64,000 nt of DNA from Roseibium album (GCA_001404055.1 CXTY01000003.1:62001-126000); one strand, 5' to 3'. Shown: positions 1 through 9,630, counted from the first letter of the stretch. Program-made: numbers and translations. Notes: generated from the sequence alone by a model not told the origin.

Positions 1-79
1 GAGCGGTCCAGCGTTCCGTGAGAAGTTGATGCACGTCGACATGATCTTTTTCTTCGGTTGAGCGAATGATCACAGGCAT
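1..79 (-). CDS. N-terminal fragment, possible GNAT-type acetyltransferase
   Basis: Only the first 26 codons are in the window; the gene continues beyond base 1. It opens with ATG preceded by a clear AGGAG ribosome binding site about six bases upstream. The peptide begins MPVIIRSTEEKDHVDVHQLL, which resembles the opening beta strand and alpha-1 helix of GNAT N-acetyltransferases (an 'IR..T..D...I..L' pattern). That assignment is an inference from a very short segment. It lies 9 bp downstream of bluB on the same strand, so it may be co-transcribed with it. Confidence 0.5.
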   Translation of the reverse strand, partial: MPVIIRSTEEKDHVDVHQLLTERWTA

Positions 80-88
80 TAAATGCTC

Positions 89-724
89 CTAACGGCGGAA
101 AAGTCTTGTTTCCAACGGGCTGCGCGATTGCCAGCCGGTACGTTCCAATTCCGGTTCAATATGTTCTTCCTCAGGAAAACCGACGCATAGATAAGCCACG
201 AGCCGCCATGTATCGTCAACCTGAAGTATCCTGCACACTTTCTCCGGGTCGAGAATAGAGACCCAGCCCATACCAATTCCCTCGGTCCGGGCGGCAAGCC
301 AAAAAGTGTGGATCATGCTCACAGTCGAATAGGCAAGCGTCTCATGCATGGTCGAACGTCCAAGACCATGTCCCTGCTCCGGATTCTCGTCGCTGAAAAT
401 CGCAAGATGAACCGGCGCTTCCTTCAGGCCCGCCAATTTGAGCTGGCGATAGAGTTTCGCCTTTTCATCGGCGTAGGATTGCGCTGCAGCTTCATTTTCG
501 GCTTCAAAGGTCTCGATAACCTTGTCCCGGTTGCCCGCACTTTCCACCAGTACAATACGCCAGGGCTGACTGTTGCCAACGGACGGTGCGAGATCGGCGA
601 GATGCAAGAGCCGGTCAAGAGTTTCGGGTGGAACCGGATCCGTCCGGAATCGACGGACATCGCGGCGCCACTCCAGAAGCGTCTGAAAATCGTGACGGAA
701 GTCTTCCGAAAATTCAGGTTTCAT
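89..724 (-). CDS. bluB: 5,6-dimethylbenzimidazole synthase (BluB), nitroreductase fold
   Basis: A 211-residue protein of the nitroreductase-like family. BluB destroys reduced FMN with oxygen to make 5,6-dimethylbenzimidazole, the lower ligand of vitamin B12. Support is the N-terminal WRRDVRRF segment (flavin phosphate contact), LADLAPSVGNSQPWR at about 42-56 and a conserved GMGWVSILDPEKV near residue 151, all typical of BluB rather than of nitroreductases that use NAD(P)H. Length is close to characterised rhizobial BluB. The ATG at 724 has a GGGGAG ribosome binding site. The next gene upstream is apt, 34 bp away on the same strand; no other cobalamin genes are visible here. Confidence 0.88.
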   Translation of the reverse strand: MKPEFSEDFRHDFQTLLEWRRDVRRFRTDPVPPETLDRLLHLADLAPSVGNSQPWRIVLVESAGNRDKVIETFEAENEAAAQSYADEKAKLYRQLKLAGLKEAPVHLAIFSDENPEQGHGLGRSTMHETLAYSTVSMIHTFWLAARTEGIGMGWVSILDPEKVCRILQVDDTWRLVAYLCVGFPEEEHIEPELERTGWQSRSPLETRLFRR

Positions 725-757
725 GAGCGCTCCCCTGGCCTCTCCCGCCGTGACAGA

Positions 758-1306
758 TCAGTGACCCGGGAATTCAACAAGAGTGCGCACAGGAATATTC
801 AACGCCTCGATCTTTTGACGTCCGCCAAGATCCGGCAGATCGACGATAAAACAAGCAGCCTCGATGTTGGCCCCCATGGATCGCAGGAGTTTGCAGGCAG
901 CTTCAGCCGTCCCCCCAGTTGCGATCAAATCGTCGACCACGATTACGCGGTCACCCGGTTTTATGGCGTCCTTGTGGACTTCCATTTCATCAAGGCCGTA
1001 TTCCAGAGAGTAGGCAATGCGAACCGTCTCATGGGGCAGTTTGCCTTTCTTGCGGATTGGAACGAACCCGCCAGAAAGCTGGTGAGCGACCGCCCCGCCC
1101 AGAATGAAACCACGTGCCTCGATACCGGCAATTTGATCGATCTTGGAACCTGCCCAAGGCTGGACCAGAGCATCCACTGCTCGGCGGAACGCCCGGGCGT
1201 TTCCCAAAAGGGTCGTGATGTCCCGGAACAGGATGCCTTCCTTCGGATAGTCCTTGATCGTGCGGATCGAGCTGATCAATTCATCCTGGATCGTCTGGTC
1301 GGTCAT
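758..1306 (-). CDS. apt: adenine phosphoribosyltransferase
   Basis: A 182-residue cytosolic enzyme that converts adenine and PRPP to AMP (purine salvage). The PRPP-binding loop [17 protein letters not shown] is plain in the C-terminal half, and the segments [19 protein letters not shown] and [17 protein letters not shown] match the family throughout. The reading frame is open 14 codons further upstream, but the ATG at 1306 is preferred because it has an AAAGAGAG ribosome binding site and gives the usual family N-terminus. The methylthioadenosine phosphorylase gene lies just upstream; that enzyme releases adenine, the substrate of Apt, so the adjacency makes metabolic sense. Confidence 0.95.
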   Translation of the reverse strand: MTDQTIQDELISSIRTIKDYPKEGILFRDITTLLGNARAFRRAVDALVQPWAGSKIDQIAGIEARGFILGGAVAHQLSGGFVPIRKKGKLPHETVRIAYSLEYGLDEMEVHKDAIKPGDRVIVVDDLIATGGTAEAACKLLRSMGANIEAACFIVDLPDLGGRQKIEALNIPVRTLVEFPGH

Positions 1307-1460
1307 CGAGCTCTCTTTCTTTGGCTGATCATTCCGGCAATAGGTCACGGACGCAGTCTTGAGTTCGTGACCCTCCCCAACCGCTGCTTATAGCAAGTTT
1401 GACCTGTCGGTCGAAACAATTTCGATACGTGTCAACGGCAAAAGCAGCCCAGATGACCTA

Positions 1461-2339
1461 TCAGGATTTGTTCAACACTCGGCCTGCAACCGCACTCAGC
1501 TTTGAAACAAGCGCTGGGTCACGTTTTTCCGGTGCGGTCATCATAGCAAACTCGAGCGCGGTATCGGAACCTGCGGGGCAGGACTGATGATCACGCGGCA
1601 TGTCTCGGGCAACGCGCGCAACAAGCCGCTGCGCGTTATCGGCATTCTCGTGCAAGACCCTGATTATTGCCTGAATATCAACTTCGCCATGATCGGGATG
1701 CCAGCTGTCATAATCGGTGACCATCGCAACGGTCGCATAACAGATCTCGGCCTCACGGGCGAGTTTCGCCTCTGGCATGTTGGTCATTCCGATCACGTCA
1801 CAGCCCCAACTGCGGTAGAGATGGCTCTCAGCCAGTGATGAGAATTGTGGACCTTCCATCGCCAGGTATGTCCCGCCCTTGCTGTAGGCGAGACCCTCGG
1901 CTTCGGCGGCAGCGCCCACTGCATCAACCAATTTCGGGCTCACAGGTGTTGCCATGGAGACATGGGCAACACAGCCAGTACCGAAGAAACTTTTTTCGCG
2001 CGCAATGGTCCTGTCAATAAACTGGTCGACCAGAACAAACGTTCCAGGCGCATGTTCTTCTTTCAATGATCCGCAAGCCGAAACGGACAGGAGATCCGTC
2101 ACGCCGCAACGCTTCATCACGTCAATATTGGCGCGATAGTTGATTGTCGTGGGTGAATAGATATGCCCGCGGCCATGACGCGGCAGAAATACGATTTTCA
2201 GACCATCGATTGAACCGATGCGCACCTGATCGGAAGGTTCCCCCCAAGGGCTTTCGACCGTGACCCATTCTGAGTTTTCCAGACCTGGCAGATCATAAAT
2301 GCCGGATCCGCCAATGATACCCAATACCGCGTCTGCCAT
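1461..2339 (-). CDS. mtnP: S-methyl-5'-thioadenosine phosphorylase
   Basis: A 292-residue purine nucleoside phosphorylase-fold enzyme that cleaves 5'-methylthioadenosine with phosphate to adenine and methylthioribose-1-phosphate, the first step of methionine salvage. Visible motifs: GIIGGSGIYDL at the N-terminus (phosphate site), LPRHGRGH, the purine-site segment MEGPQFSSLAES, and GMTNMPEAKLAREAEICYA near residue 190. The ATG at 2339 is preferred to one 15 codons upstream because the family starts just before the GGSGIYDL strand. The next enzyme of the route, MtnA, is encoded about 31 kb away at 32599-33705. Confidence 0.93.
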   Translation of the reverse strand: MADAVLGIIGGSGIYDLPGLENSEWVTVESPWGEPSDQVRIGSIDGLKIVFLPRHGRGHIYSPTTINYRANIDVMKRCGVTDLLSVSACGSLKEEHAPGTFVLVDQFIDRTIAREKSFFGTGCVAHVSMATPVSPKLVDAVGAAAEAEGLAYSKGGTYLAMEGPQFSSLAESHLYRSWGCDVIGMTNMPEAKLAREAEICYATVAMVTDYDSWHPDHGEVDIQAIIRVLHENADNAQRLVARVARDMPRDHQSCPAGSDTALEFAMMTAPEKRDPALVSKLSAVAGRVLNKS

Positions 2340-2515
2340 GTTCGCTCCAAACGTCTGTGAAAACTCTTCGCTGGGTTTTCCCAAAAACCGGGACCAGCCA
2401 ACCGCGAGTTTATTTCAACGGAAACACCCTCACGTCAAGAACAACTCCATTACATTCGCTTCATTTCATGCAAACCGACGATGTCATTTGTTTTACAGGT
2501 TGCAGCGAAACGAAA

Positions 2516-2540
2516 AAAGCCGCCGGAGACCGGCGGCTTT
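2516..2540 (-). terminator. Rho-independent terminator of the petABC operon
   Basis: A perfect 11-bp inverted repeat (AAAGCCGCCGG / CCGGCGGCTTT) with a three-base loop, 26 bp after the petC stop codon. Read on the minus strand the stem is followed by a run of T, the classical layout. Confidence 0.9.
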
Positions 2541-2566
2541 CAAAGCGTTGTTCGTTCAAAGCACTC

Positions 2567-3409
2567 TTAATGCTCGACGTTGCGCCACAGCTTCTTCTTG
2601 GTGAAGTAAAGCATGCCCGCAAAGAAGATCAGGAACACCATCACGCGGAAACCGATCTTTTTACGCTGTTCCAGATGAGGCTCAGCAGCCCACATCATGA
2701 ATGCAGAAACATCCTTGGAATATTGGTCAACGGTCATTGGAGAACCATCTGTATACTCAACCGCTTCATCATAAAGAGGCGGTGCCATCGCAAGCAGCTT
2801 TCCACCCAGGTATGAGTGGTTGTAGTACTGGCCTGCAGGGACTTCGACGCCTTCCGGATCTTCTTCATAACCGGTCAGCAGCGAATAGATGTAGTCCGGA
2901 CCATTTTCCTGGTACTGGGTGAAGGCATCGAACACGAACCACGGGAACCCGCGGTAAGCTGCACGTGCCTTTGCCAGCAGCGAGAAGTCAGGCGGATAAG
3001 CCCCGCCATTGGCTGCCCGTGCCGCCTGCTCGTTCGGGAACGGAGACGGAAACTTGTCCGCCAGAATGGCAGGACGGTCATACATGTCGCCGTCGTCGTT
3101 AGGACCGTCGACGACTGTGTAATCCGAAGCGATCTGCTTGGCCTGATCCTCTGAGAAGCTCGGGCCACCCTCCTGGGCAAGGTTGCGGAAGGAAACCTGG
3201 CGCAAGCCATGACATGCCTGACAGACTTCCTGGTAAACCTTGAAACCGCGTTGCAATTGGCCACGCTCGAAAACACCGAACGGACCGGAAAACGACCATT
3301 GCTGACGGTCGATGTGTGGGGCTTCGCCTCCGGCAGAAAGCGCCGGGGTCGCGATGGCAATTGCTGCCACCGCTGCGAAGGAACGAACCATTTTAATCAT
3401 GGTGCTCAT
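2567..3409 (-). CDS. petC: cytochrome c1, haem subunit of the bc1 complex
   Basis: A 280-residue periplasm-facing, membrane-anchored c-type cytochrome that carries electrons from the Rieske protein to soluble cytochrome c. It has an N-terminal signal peptide (MIKMVRSFAAVAAIAIATPALSA), the haem-binding CQACH at about 62-66, the axial-ligand segment LLAMAPPLYDEAV, and a C-terminal membrane anchor (VMVFLIFFAGMLYFTKKKLW). Last gene of the pet operon, 30 bp after petB, followed by a strong terminator. The ATG at 3409 or one three codons later could be used; both lie before the signal peptide. Confidence 0.96.
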   Translation of the reverse strand: MSTMIKMVRSFAAVAAIAIATPALSAGGEAPHIDRQQWSFSGPFGVFERGQLQRGFKVYQEVCQACHGLRQVSFRNLAQEGGPSFSEDQAKQIASDYTVVDGPNDDGDMYDRPAILADKFPSPFPNEQAARAANGGAYPPDFSLLAKARAAYRGFPWFVFDAFTQYQENGPDYIYSLLTGYEEDPEGVEVPAGQYYNHSYLGGKLLAMAPPLYDEAVEYTDGSPMTVDQYSKDVSAFMMWAAEPHLEQRKKIGFRVMVFLIFFAGMLYFTKKKLWRNVEH

Positions 3410-3439
3410 TGTCTCAACTAACTCCTGATCCGGTTCGCG

Positions 3440-4705
3440 TTATTTCGTATCCGGCGCGGATGCCGCAGCAGCCGGTTTGCCAGATCCGCCCTTCAACACA
3501 GCGTCAGTGATTGACGCCGGCAAAGGCCGCGGTTTTTCCAGGAACCCGAGCATCGGCAGGATGACCAGGAAGTGTGCGAAATAGTAGACCGTGAAGATCC
3601 GCGAGAAAATGACGTACCAGCCTTCTGCAGGCATTGCGCCGAGATAGCCAAGAGCTACCGCGTTGGCCGCAAAGATCCAGAAGAACTGCTTGAACAGCGG
3701 ACGGTAGGTGCCGGAACGGACCTTGGATGTGTCCAACCATGGGAGCACAAACAGGACTGCAATTGCACCGAACATGGCAGCAACACCGCCGAGCTTGTCC
3801 GGAACCGCACGCAAGATCGCGTAGAACGGCAGGAAGTACCATTCAGGGACGATGTGCGCAGGCGTCACAAGCGGATTCGCTTCGATGTAGTTGTCTGGGT
3901 GCCCCATGTAGTTCGGCACATAGAAAGCAAACCAGCAGAGCACGATCAGGAACACGATGATCGCGAACAGATCCTTCATGGTGTAGTACGGATGGAACGG
4001 AACCGTATCCTGTTTGGTCTTCGGCTGCACACCGGACGGGTTGTTGTTTCCTGTCGTGTGGAATGCCCACACATGCAGAATAACCACACCAAAGATCATG
4101 AACGGCAGCAGGTAGTGCAGTGAGAAGAACCGGTTCAATGTCGGGTTATCGACTGCAAAGCCGCCCCAGAGCCAGGTCCTGATCTCTTCGCCAACCAGCG
4201 GGATCGCCGAGAACAGGTTGGTGATAACCGTTGCACCCCAGAAGGACATCTGGCCCCATGGCAGGACGTAGCCCATGAAGGCGGTTCCCATCATGATCAG
4301 GAAGATGATCACACCCAGGATCCAGGAGATCTCGCGAGGCGCCTTGTAGGAGCCGTAATAGAGACCGCGGAAAATGTGGATGTAAACGGCAACGAAGAAC
4401 ATTGATGCGCCGTTGGAGTGCAGATACCGCAGCATCCAGCCGAAGTTCACATCACGCATGATGTGTTCAACACTATCGAACGCCATAGTTGTGGCCGGCG
4501 TGTAATGCATTGCTAGCACGATGCCAGTCATGATCTGCGCGATCAGCACGAAGAACAGAATTCCGCCGAAGGTCCACCAGTAGTTCAGGTTCTTCGGGGT
4601 CGGGAAATCTACAAAAGAGCCGCGAACGAGCGAAATTACCGGCAAGCGGCTTTCCAGCCACTTGGCCGCTGCGCTCTGCGGTACATAGTTTGAATGTCCA
4701 GCCAT
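3440..4705 (-). CDS. petB: cytochrome b subunit of the bc1 complex
   Basis: A 421-residue integral membrane protein with about eight helices holding the two b haems and both quinone sites of ubiquinol:cytochrome c oxidoreductase. Paired haem-ligand histidines are visible in [21 protein letters not shown] and in the [21 protein letters not shown] segment; the Qo-site PEWY motif occurs in [19 protein letters not shown]. The C-terminus ends in a short Ala/Pro-rich tail beyond the last helix. The ATG has an AGGAGA ribosome binding site and lies 25 bp after petA. Confidence 0.97.
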   Translation of the reverse strand: MAGHSNYVPQSAAAKWLESRLPVISLVRGSFVDFPTPKNLNYWWTFGGILFFVLIAQIMTGIVLAMHYTPATTMAFDSVEHIMRDVNFGWMLRYLHSNGASMFFVAVYIHIFRGLYYGSYKAPREISWILGVIIFLIMMGTAFMGYVLPWGQMSFWGATVITNLFSAIPLVGEEIRTWLWGGFAVDNPTLNRFFSLHYLLPFMIFGVVILHVWAFHTTGNNNPSGVQPKTKQDTVPFHPYYTMKDLFAIIVFLIVLCWFAFYVPNYMGHPDNYIEANPLVTPAHIVPEWYFLPFYAILRAVPDKLGGVAAMFGAIAVLFVLPWLDTSKVRSGTYRPLFKQFFWIFAANAVALGYLGAMPAEGWYVIFSRIFTVYYFAHFLVILPMLGFLEKPRPLPASITDAVLKGGSGKPAAAASAPDTK

Positions 4706-4730
4706 GGCTGTCTCCTAAAAATGTTTGCCT

Positions 4731-5294
4731 TTAGCCGATCTTGATCGTCGAGTCGGTGACGAACTCGAGTGGCGGAATCAGCAAATTCTCGGGAGCCGGG
4801 CCCTTACGAATACGGCCGGCAGTATCATAATGAGAGCCGTGACATGGGCAGAACCAGCCGCCGAAGTCGCCGGCATCGCCAAGGGGAACACAGCCAAGGT
4901 GAGTACAGATCCCAACCTGAACGAGCCAGTTCTCTTTGCCCTCGACACCTCGGTTAGGGTCGGTAGCCTCAGCATTTGCCGGCAGGTTGGCATTCCGCGC
5001 CAACTGGTCAGGCAATTCATCGACCGGAACGGACTTGGCTTCTTCCACTTCCACTTCCGTGCGGTTGCGAATGAAAACCGGCTTTCCACGCCATTTGACC
5101 GTGATTGACTGCCCTTCTTCCACAGCAGTGATATCGACTTCAATAGAAGCCAATGCCAATGCGGAGGCATCCGGGTTCATCTGATCAATGAACGGCCACG
5201 CCAAAGCGCCGGCGCCCACAACGCCCATTGCACCTGTCGCAATGTAGAGAAAGTCACGGCGGTTCGGGTCTTCCGTTTCCGTGTTGTGTGCCAA
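4731..5294 (-). CDS. petA: Rieske iron-sulfur subunit of the bc1 complex
   Basis: A 187-residue [2Fe-2S] protein, first gene of petABC. A twin-arginine-like leader ([21 protein letters not shown]) doubles as the membrane anchor. The two cluster motifs are CTHLGC and CPCHGSHYD in the C-terminal half, with the disulfide cysteines inside them. No ATG fits the expected N-terminus; translation most likely starts at TTG (5292-5294), which has a good GAGAGGA ribosome binding site eight bases away. The 465-bp region upstream should hold the operon promoter, but I could not place it convincingly. Confidence 0.95.
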   Translation of the reverse strand: MAHNTETEDPNRRDFLYIATGAMGVVGAGALAWPFIDQMNPDASALALASIEVDITAVEEGQSITVKWRGKPVFIRNRTEVEVEEAKSVPVDELPDQLARNANLPANAEATDPNRGVEGKENWLVQVGICTHLGCVPLGDAGDFGGWFCPCHGSHYDTAGRIRKGPAPENLLIPPLEFVTDSTIKIG

Positions 5295-5759
5295 GGTCGC
5301 GTCCTCTCAAAAATTCAACCTGTACCGAAAGCCCGCACTATGCCAAGGACCCCATCTTGAAATGGATGGAATTCAGCACCATGTCGGGCTCAACGGGGAC
5401 CGGATACGGAGGCAAACCCGCACCGGTCAAGCGGCTTGTCTTTTTGCACCCTTCTAAACGCTTGTCCAGTTCAACAAACGCATCAAAACATAATTGTCGC
5501 AGGTAAAACTGTTACTGCGCCGTTTTTTTGCCGTTTTTTGGAAAAAAGCGCAGGCTTGGACTTCTATCGAGCCCCGGCCTTTCGTTCTGTTCGACTTCAC
5601 CTGCTGCAGGTTGAGAAGAGTTTCCGATGTTGGCAGTTGCACGTTCGCCATTCAGCCTCGAGGATTCTTACGATTTCGATGAAAATCGCCGGAACTCTCA
5701 TCCCTTCTGTGACAGCGGCGCACATAAGCCGCTCCACTAGGGTCAGGACCCTAGTCACC
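5295..5759. other. intergenic region upstream of petABC
   Basis: 465 bp without a credible gene. It must contain the petA promoter (minus strand). The far end carries a 20-bp near-perfect inverted repeat directly after the stop of the flavoprotein gene, listed separately. The short open frames here lack ribosome binding sites and family-like sequence. Confidence 0.6.
5736..5755. repeat. inverted repeat ACTAGGGTC-AG-GACCCTAGT
   Basis: A 9-bp perfect inverted repeat with a 2-base spacer, 4 bp beyond the stop codon of the flavoprotein gene (minus strand). It has no T-run, so it is not a textbook terminator. It could be a weak terminator, a protein-binding palindrome, or a leftover insertion-sequence end; no second copy or transposase was found here. 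Confidence 0.5.
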
Positions 5760-6410
5760 TTAGTAAAGCGTGTTCTTGTATGTTTCCTCGAGACCCTCAT
5801 CCAGTTTGCGCATCTCATCTCTATCACTTGGGGCACCAGTCGTCTGATCCAGAATAATTTCGATTATCGACGGCATCTCGTCGCGGTCTCGAAACTGATC
5901 AGGGTCCCACAAATGGGATCGCCGAAATGCCTTTGCGCAATGTAGGAAAACCGTTTTCACCTTGACCAGAATTGCGAGTTTGGGAACGCGGCCATTGACA
6001 CGCATGCCGTCGAGAATTTCGGGGTCCGTCACCAGACAGGCTTGCCCATTTACGCGCAATGTTTCGTCAAACCCTGGAATGATAAACAAGAGTCCGACGC
6101 TGGGATTGGCGATAATATTGGCCAGAGTGTCGAGACGATTATTTCCGGGTCTGTCCGGTATCGCCAACGTATGTTGATCAAGAACTTTGACAAAACCAGC
6201 GGGATCACCGCGCGGGCTGACGTCCGCTTTTTCATCCGAATTTTGTGTGCCAATGCATAAGAATGGCGAACGGCTGATAAAGGCCTGCGCATGCTCGTCG
6301 AGTGTTTCCTGGCATTTTTGAACGGCCAGGTCATGGGTTGCATGAAACATGCTTCGAAGAGATTGTTCATCGCGAATGACGAATTCTGGATTGACCTTGA
6401 AATTCTCCAT
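5760..6410 (-). CDS. pyridoxamine 5'-phosphate oxidase-like FMN flavoprotein
   Basis: A 216-residue split-barrel flavoprotein. The segments FLCIGTQNSDEKADVSPRGDPAGFV and LAIPDRPGNNRLDTLANIIANPSVGLLFIIPG are characteristic of the PPOX superfamily, subgroup resembling the MSMEG_1061 type, which bind FMN or F420 and reduce or oxidise small molecules. The exact substrate is unknown; it is probably not a true PdxH because the family context and length differ. The ATG at 6410 is chosen over a TTG five codons earlier because GAAAGGGAA lies at ribosome-binding distance. It stands alone between two longer intergenic regions. Confidence 0.8.
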   Translation of the reverse strand: MENFKVNPEFVIRDEQSLRSMFHATHDLAVQKCQETLDEHAQAFISRSPFLCIGTQNSDEKADVSPRGDPAGFVKVLDQHTLAIPDRPGNNRLDTLANIIANPSVGLLFIIPGFDETLRVNGQACLVTDPEILDGMRVNGRVPKLAILVKVKTVFLHCAKAFRRSHLWDPDQFRDRDEMPSIIEIILDQTTGAPSDRDEMRKLDEGLEETYKNTLY

Positions 6411-6946
6411 AATATTCCCTTTCAAAGCTCACTCTTTAAATTGATCCGTTCAACCTGAGCCGTCAGGCCTGATTGACGATGCTTTGTGGTTTCCTGTCCT
6501 ACCGGACCCGCTCTTCGCCCTATGGCATCATCTGTGGCACGAAAAGCGTCATTGAGCATCTGCGCGGGTCGGGTAAAATCTGCGCTGAAAATCCTGTTGC
6601 GCTAGCGTGCGGACTAACGCCTCCCCCCTTGCTCAATAGACAATCAATCCGATTTGACGGCTGTTAACGTACACGCTGATCTTTAGGTTTGAGGTACGCA
6701 CCTCATTTAGAGACTACTTGTCAATGCCGGATGATGTAAACTGCCTTTCTTACATTTCCTGATTGAGACGCATCTCATTAAGATGTTTGCCGGGAGTAGC
6801 AGACGAGAGTTTGATCCTTCGCTGCAAAAATTGTCTGCCACATTGCTTTAGAATACGGAAAACCAGATAGGCAAATATCCGGCGTAAACTCTGTTCCAAG
6901 CCCCCAGGAACTTTGACAGACTTCCTGGGGGCTAAGACACGGTGCG
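6411..6946. other. intergenic region with promoter of the flavoprotein gene
   Basis: 536 bp between two minus-strand genes. It must carry the promoter of the flavoprotein gene and, at its right end, the terminator-like hairpin of the ABC exporter. Short open frames in it have no ribosome binding site or recognisable sequence. The stretch around 6680-6780 is noticeably AT-richer than its surroundings. Confidence 0.5.
6899..6933 (-). terminator. terminator-like hairpin after the ABC exporter gene
   Basis: Perfect 12-bp stem (AGCCCCCAGGAA / TTCCTGGGGGCT) with an 11-base loop, 13 bp after the stop codon at 6947. There is only a short T-poor tail on the minus strand, so termination strength is uncertain. 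Confidence 0.7.
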
Positions 6947-8785
6947 TTATGCAGCTTGAACAGGAGCGAGAAAACCGCCGGATTGATGCTGCCAGAGCTG
7001 CGCATAAAGGCCATTTCTTTCCAAAAGCTCATGATGAGAGCCCTCTTCCAGTATTCGGCCTTTGTCCATGACGATCAAACGATCCATGGCCGCAATTGTC
7101 GATAGGCGGTGTGCGATAGCAATGACGGTTTTACCCTTCATCAGATCGAACAGGCTTTCCTGAATGGCAAGCTCGACCTCAGAATCCAGCGCTGATGTCG
7201 CCTCGTCCAGGGCGAGAATCGGCGCATCCTTCAAAAGAACACGCGCAATTGCGATCCGTTGCCTCTGTCCGCCGGAGAGCTTGACACCCCTTTCGCCGAC
7301 GTGTGCGTCAAGCGCCTTCCGGCCCTCCATATCGACAAGATCTCCAACAAACTCCGAAGCATGTGCCTTTTGCAAAGCCATCCGCACTTCTTCGCGCGTT
7401 GCGTCTGGTTTACCGTAAGCAACGTTTTCGAAGATCGACCGGTGAAGAAGAGACGTGTCCTGTGTCACCACACCGACATTTGCCCTGATATCGTCTTGCA
7501 GAACACCGGCCACTTCCTGGTCATCAATCAGTATTTTGCCTCCTTCGAGGTCATAGAACCTCAGCAACAGATTGACGAGCGTGGACTTGCCGGCCCCGGA
7601 ACGGCCAATGAGACCAATCTTCTCACCTGACTGGATCGTCAGGCTCAGATCATCAATCACGCCAGCTGCTTTGCCGTAATGGAAGCGGATGTTTTCGAAA
7701 CGAATCTCTCCCTTTTTGACAACCAGAGACCTGGCATCCGGTACATCCTGCACTTCCCGGTCACGAGAAATGGTTGTTATGCCATCCTGAACCGTACCGA
7801 TATTTTCAAACAGTCCTGCTAGCTCCCACAAGATCCAGTGCGACATACCCTGAAGGCGCAGCACAAAGGCAACCGCAATCGTCACATCACCGATGGTCAC
7901 TGTGCCGGACTTCCAAAGGAAGATGGCCAGTCCACCTATCGCAGTCAGAAGCAGCATATTGATGAAAACGAGCACGATGTTGAGCCCGGTGACCAACCGC
8001 ATCTGCTGGAAAACGGTCAGCAGAAATCCTCTCATCGAGTTCCTGGCATAAGCCTCTTCACGGTCTGCATGAGAGAACAGCTTCACAGTCGTGATGTTGG
8101 TATAGGCATCAACAACATGTCCGGTCATCAGGGACCGGGCGTCGGCCTGCTTTTTCGAAACATCCCGCAGTTTGGGGACAAAGAAGCGAATTGTGACCAG
8201 ATATGCCGCCACCCACACCATGAAAGGCAGGCTAAGCCAGAAGTTGGCATTGGCCACGACAATAACAGCTGCCGTAAAATACACCGCGACATAGACCATT
8301 ATGTCGGCAATCCGGGAGACAACCTCCCGGACGCCGAGCGCCGTCTGCATCAGCTTTGTCGCTATACGACCGGCAAAGTCATTCTGGTAAAAGGAAACGC
8401 TTTGCCGCAGCATGTAGCGGTGCACCCGCCAACGGATGGACATTGGGTAGCTGCCCATGAGCCCCTGGTGGAAAAAGAGCTGCCAGACGACTTCCAGCGC
8501 CGGTCTTAGAACCAGAAGAATAACCAGCATGAAAGCCAGCATCCCCCAGTTCTCATCCAGAAACGTGGCCGGGTCAGACTTTTCCAGCCAGGTGACGAGA
8601 TCACCAAGAAAAGTGAAAATATAGACCTCGGCCAGCGCGACGAGCGTTCCAAACAGGGATACGCATGCCAGGATCGGCCAGACCGGTTTGGTGTAGTACC
8701 AACAGAAGGCCCAAAAGCCTTTCGGCGGAACGTCCAACTCAGTGGTTTCAAACGGATCAACAAGTTTTTCGAACCAGTCAAACAT
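6947..8785 (-). CDS. ABC exporter, fused permease and ATPase (paralogue A)
   Basis: A 612-residue half-transporter of the MsbA/LmrA exporter type; it should work as a homodimer or with a partner in the inner membrane. The N-terminal half holds about six helices (first near residues 35-60). The ATPase domain shows Walker A GRSGAGKST, signature LSGGQRQRIAIAR, Walker B ILALDEATSALDSE and the switch histidine in IAIAHRLSTIAAMDRL. The substrate is not evident. A second exporter of the same subfamily (13165-15018) shares the N-terminal W-F-x-P-F pattern and the ATPase core. The ATG lies 2 bp after the small membrane gene, with a GAGAGGT ribosome binding site, so the two genes form an operon. Confidence 0.93.
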   Translation of the reverse strand: MFDWFEKLVDPFETTELDVPPKGFWAFCWYYTKPVWPILACVSLFGTLVALAEVYIFTFLGDLVTWLEKSDPATFLDENWGMLAFMLVILLVLRPALEVVWQLFFHQGLMGSYPMSIRWRVHRYMLRQSVSFYQNDFAGRIATKLMQTALGVREVVSRIADIMVYVAVYFTAAVIVVANANFWLSLPFMVWVAAYLVTIRFFVPKLRDVSKKQADARSLMTGHVVDAYTNITTVKLFSHADREEAYARNSMRGFLLTVFQQMRLVTGLNIVLVFINMLLLTAIGGLAIFLWKSGTVTIGDVTIAVAFVLRLQGMSHWILWELAGLFENIGTVQDGITTISRDREVQDVPDARSLVVKKGEIRFENIRFHYGKAAGVIDDLSLTIQSGEKIGLIGRSGAGKSTLVNLLLRFYDLEGGKILIDDQEVAGVLQDDIRANVGVVTQDTSLLHRSIFENVAYGKPDATREEVRMALQKAHASEFVGDLVDMEGRKALDAHVGERGVKLSGGQRQRIAIARVLLKDAPILALDEATSALDSEVELAIQESLFDLMKGKTVIAIAHRLSTIAAMDRLIVMDKGRILEEGSHHELLERNGLYAQLWQHQSGGFLAPVQAA

Positions 8786-8787
8786 GA

Positions 8788-9216
8788 TTACCTCTCATGC
8801 CCGCTCAAACGTAGCACGGTGAGATGCGTTATCGCATCATCCTGCACAACAGTCTGATTTTTCGGGCGAACCGTGGCACCAGCTGCAAAGAGCAGCAAAC
8901 TGGCGACAAAACTGGTAAAGGCCAGCGCAAGGATCAGAGTTCCCAGGAAAAGGCTGCTGAGCTGCTCCGCAAACGAAGCAACAGAAAGATATTCTCCAGC
9001 GATTTCCAGAGCTTCGACCCGGCTGAGATTGAAAGTAAACACCGGCACAAAGAACACCACGGCGATTGCAAAAGTCGTTGCAAGGAATATTCCTGAAGTG
9101 ACGGCAACACGCGACAAACGTTTCACCGGACTCACATCAGGTTCCTTCGGCAAAGACACCTCGAAATCCGGACGCGCTGCCAGTGCAGCAAGGTCCGGCG
9201 AATAATGAACAGACAT
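8788..9216 (-). CDS. small two-helix membrane protein, function unknown
   Basis: A 142-residue protein, unknown family. It has a soluble N-terminal stretch (about 1-38) and two hydrophobic segments, GIFLATTFAIAVVFFVPVF and LFLGTLILALAFTSFVASLLLFAAGA, separated by a short amphipathic region, then a short tail ending two bases before the ABC exporter start. The ATG at 9216 is preferred to an opening 23 codons upstream because GGAGAAAA precedes it. The tight link to the exporter suggests an accessory subunit or regulator of that transporter; this is inference from position only. Confidence 0.75.
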   Translation of the reverse strand: MSVHYSPDLAALAARPDFEVSLPKEPDVSPVKRLSRVAVTSGIFLATTFAIAVVFFVPVFTFNLSRVEALEIAGEYLSVASFAEQLSSLFLGTLILALAFTSFVASLLLFAAGATVRPKNQTVVQDDAITHLTVLRLSGHER

Positions 9217-9630
9217 CGGATTTTCTCCGAAAAAGGATCGTTTTGATTGGCGACGGCAGACAAACGAAGTTTGGATTGCAGCCAACTGAAGTCAGCTTGA
9301 GCCGGTCACCGCAAAGTTATGAAATTGGACGTGGATCCAGGCCCCCTAGCGGAGGCGAACAGTGATCCTTGAGCAACCAACAAGGGCGACAAACGGATGG
9401 ATAAACATATGATCTATCATGAAAGCCCTCCTGGTTGCGCGGCAGGGCGCCGCTGGGATAAGAACGTCAACAACCGTGTGTTGACTGCTGGCTTCGTAGC
9501 CGCTTTTCAGCACGTTGGGAAGAGCCAATTCACTGACATTCTCCAGGAAACAGTGAACTGTTGCCATTCAGACACAGAGGCTGAACCAGCCGACAGCGAG
9601 CGACCCGGGTACAATCTCTGATAGAAATCA
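9217..9630. other. intergenic region before the exporter operon
   Basis: 414 bp with no credible gene. It should contain the promoter of the small membrane protein/ABC exporter operon (minus strand) and the end of the GGDEF-EAL transcript. A 7-bp inverted repeat (GTCAACA-N6-TGTTGAC, 9466-9485) is the only structure noticed; its role is unclear. Confidence 0.5.

Noticed and set aside
308-1393. Long plus-strand open frame (361 codons) over bluB and apt
   Set aside because: It is antisense to two well-supported enzymes and has no family-like sequence.
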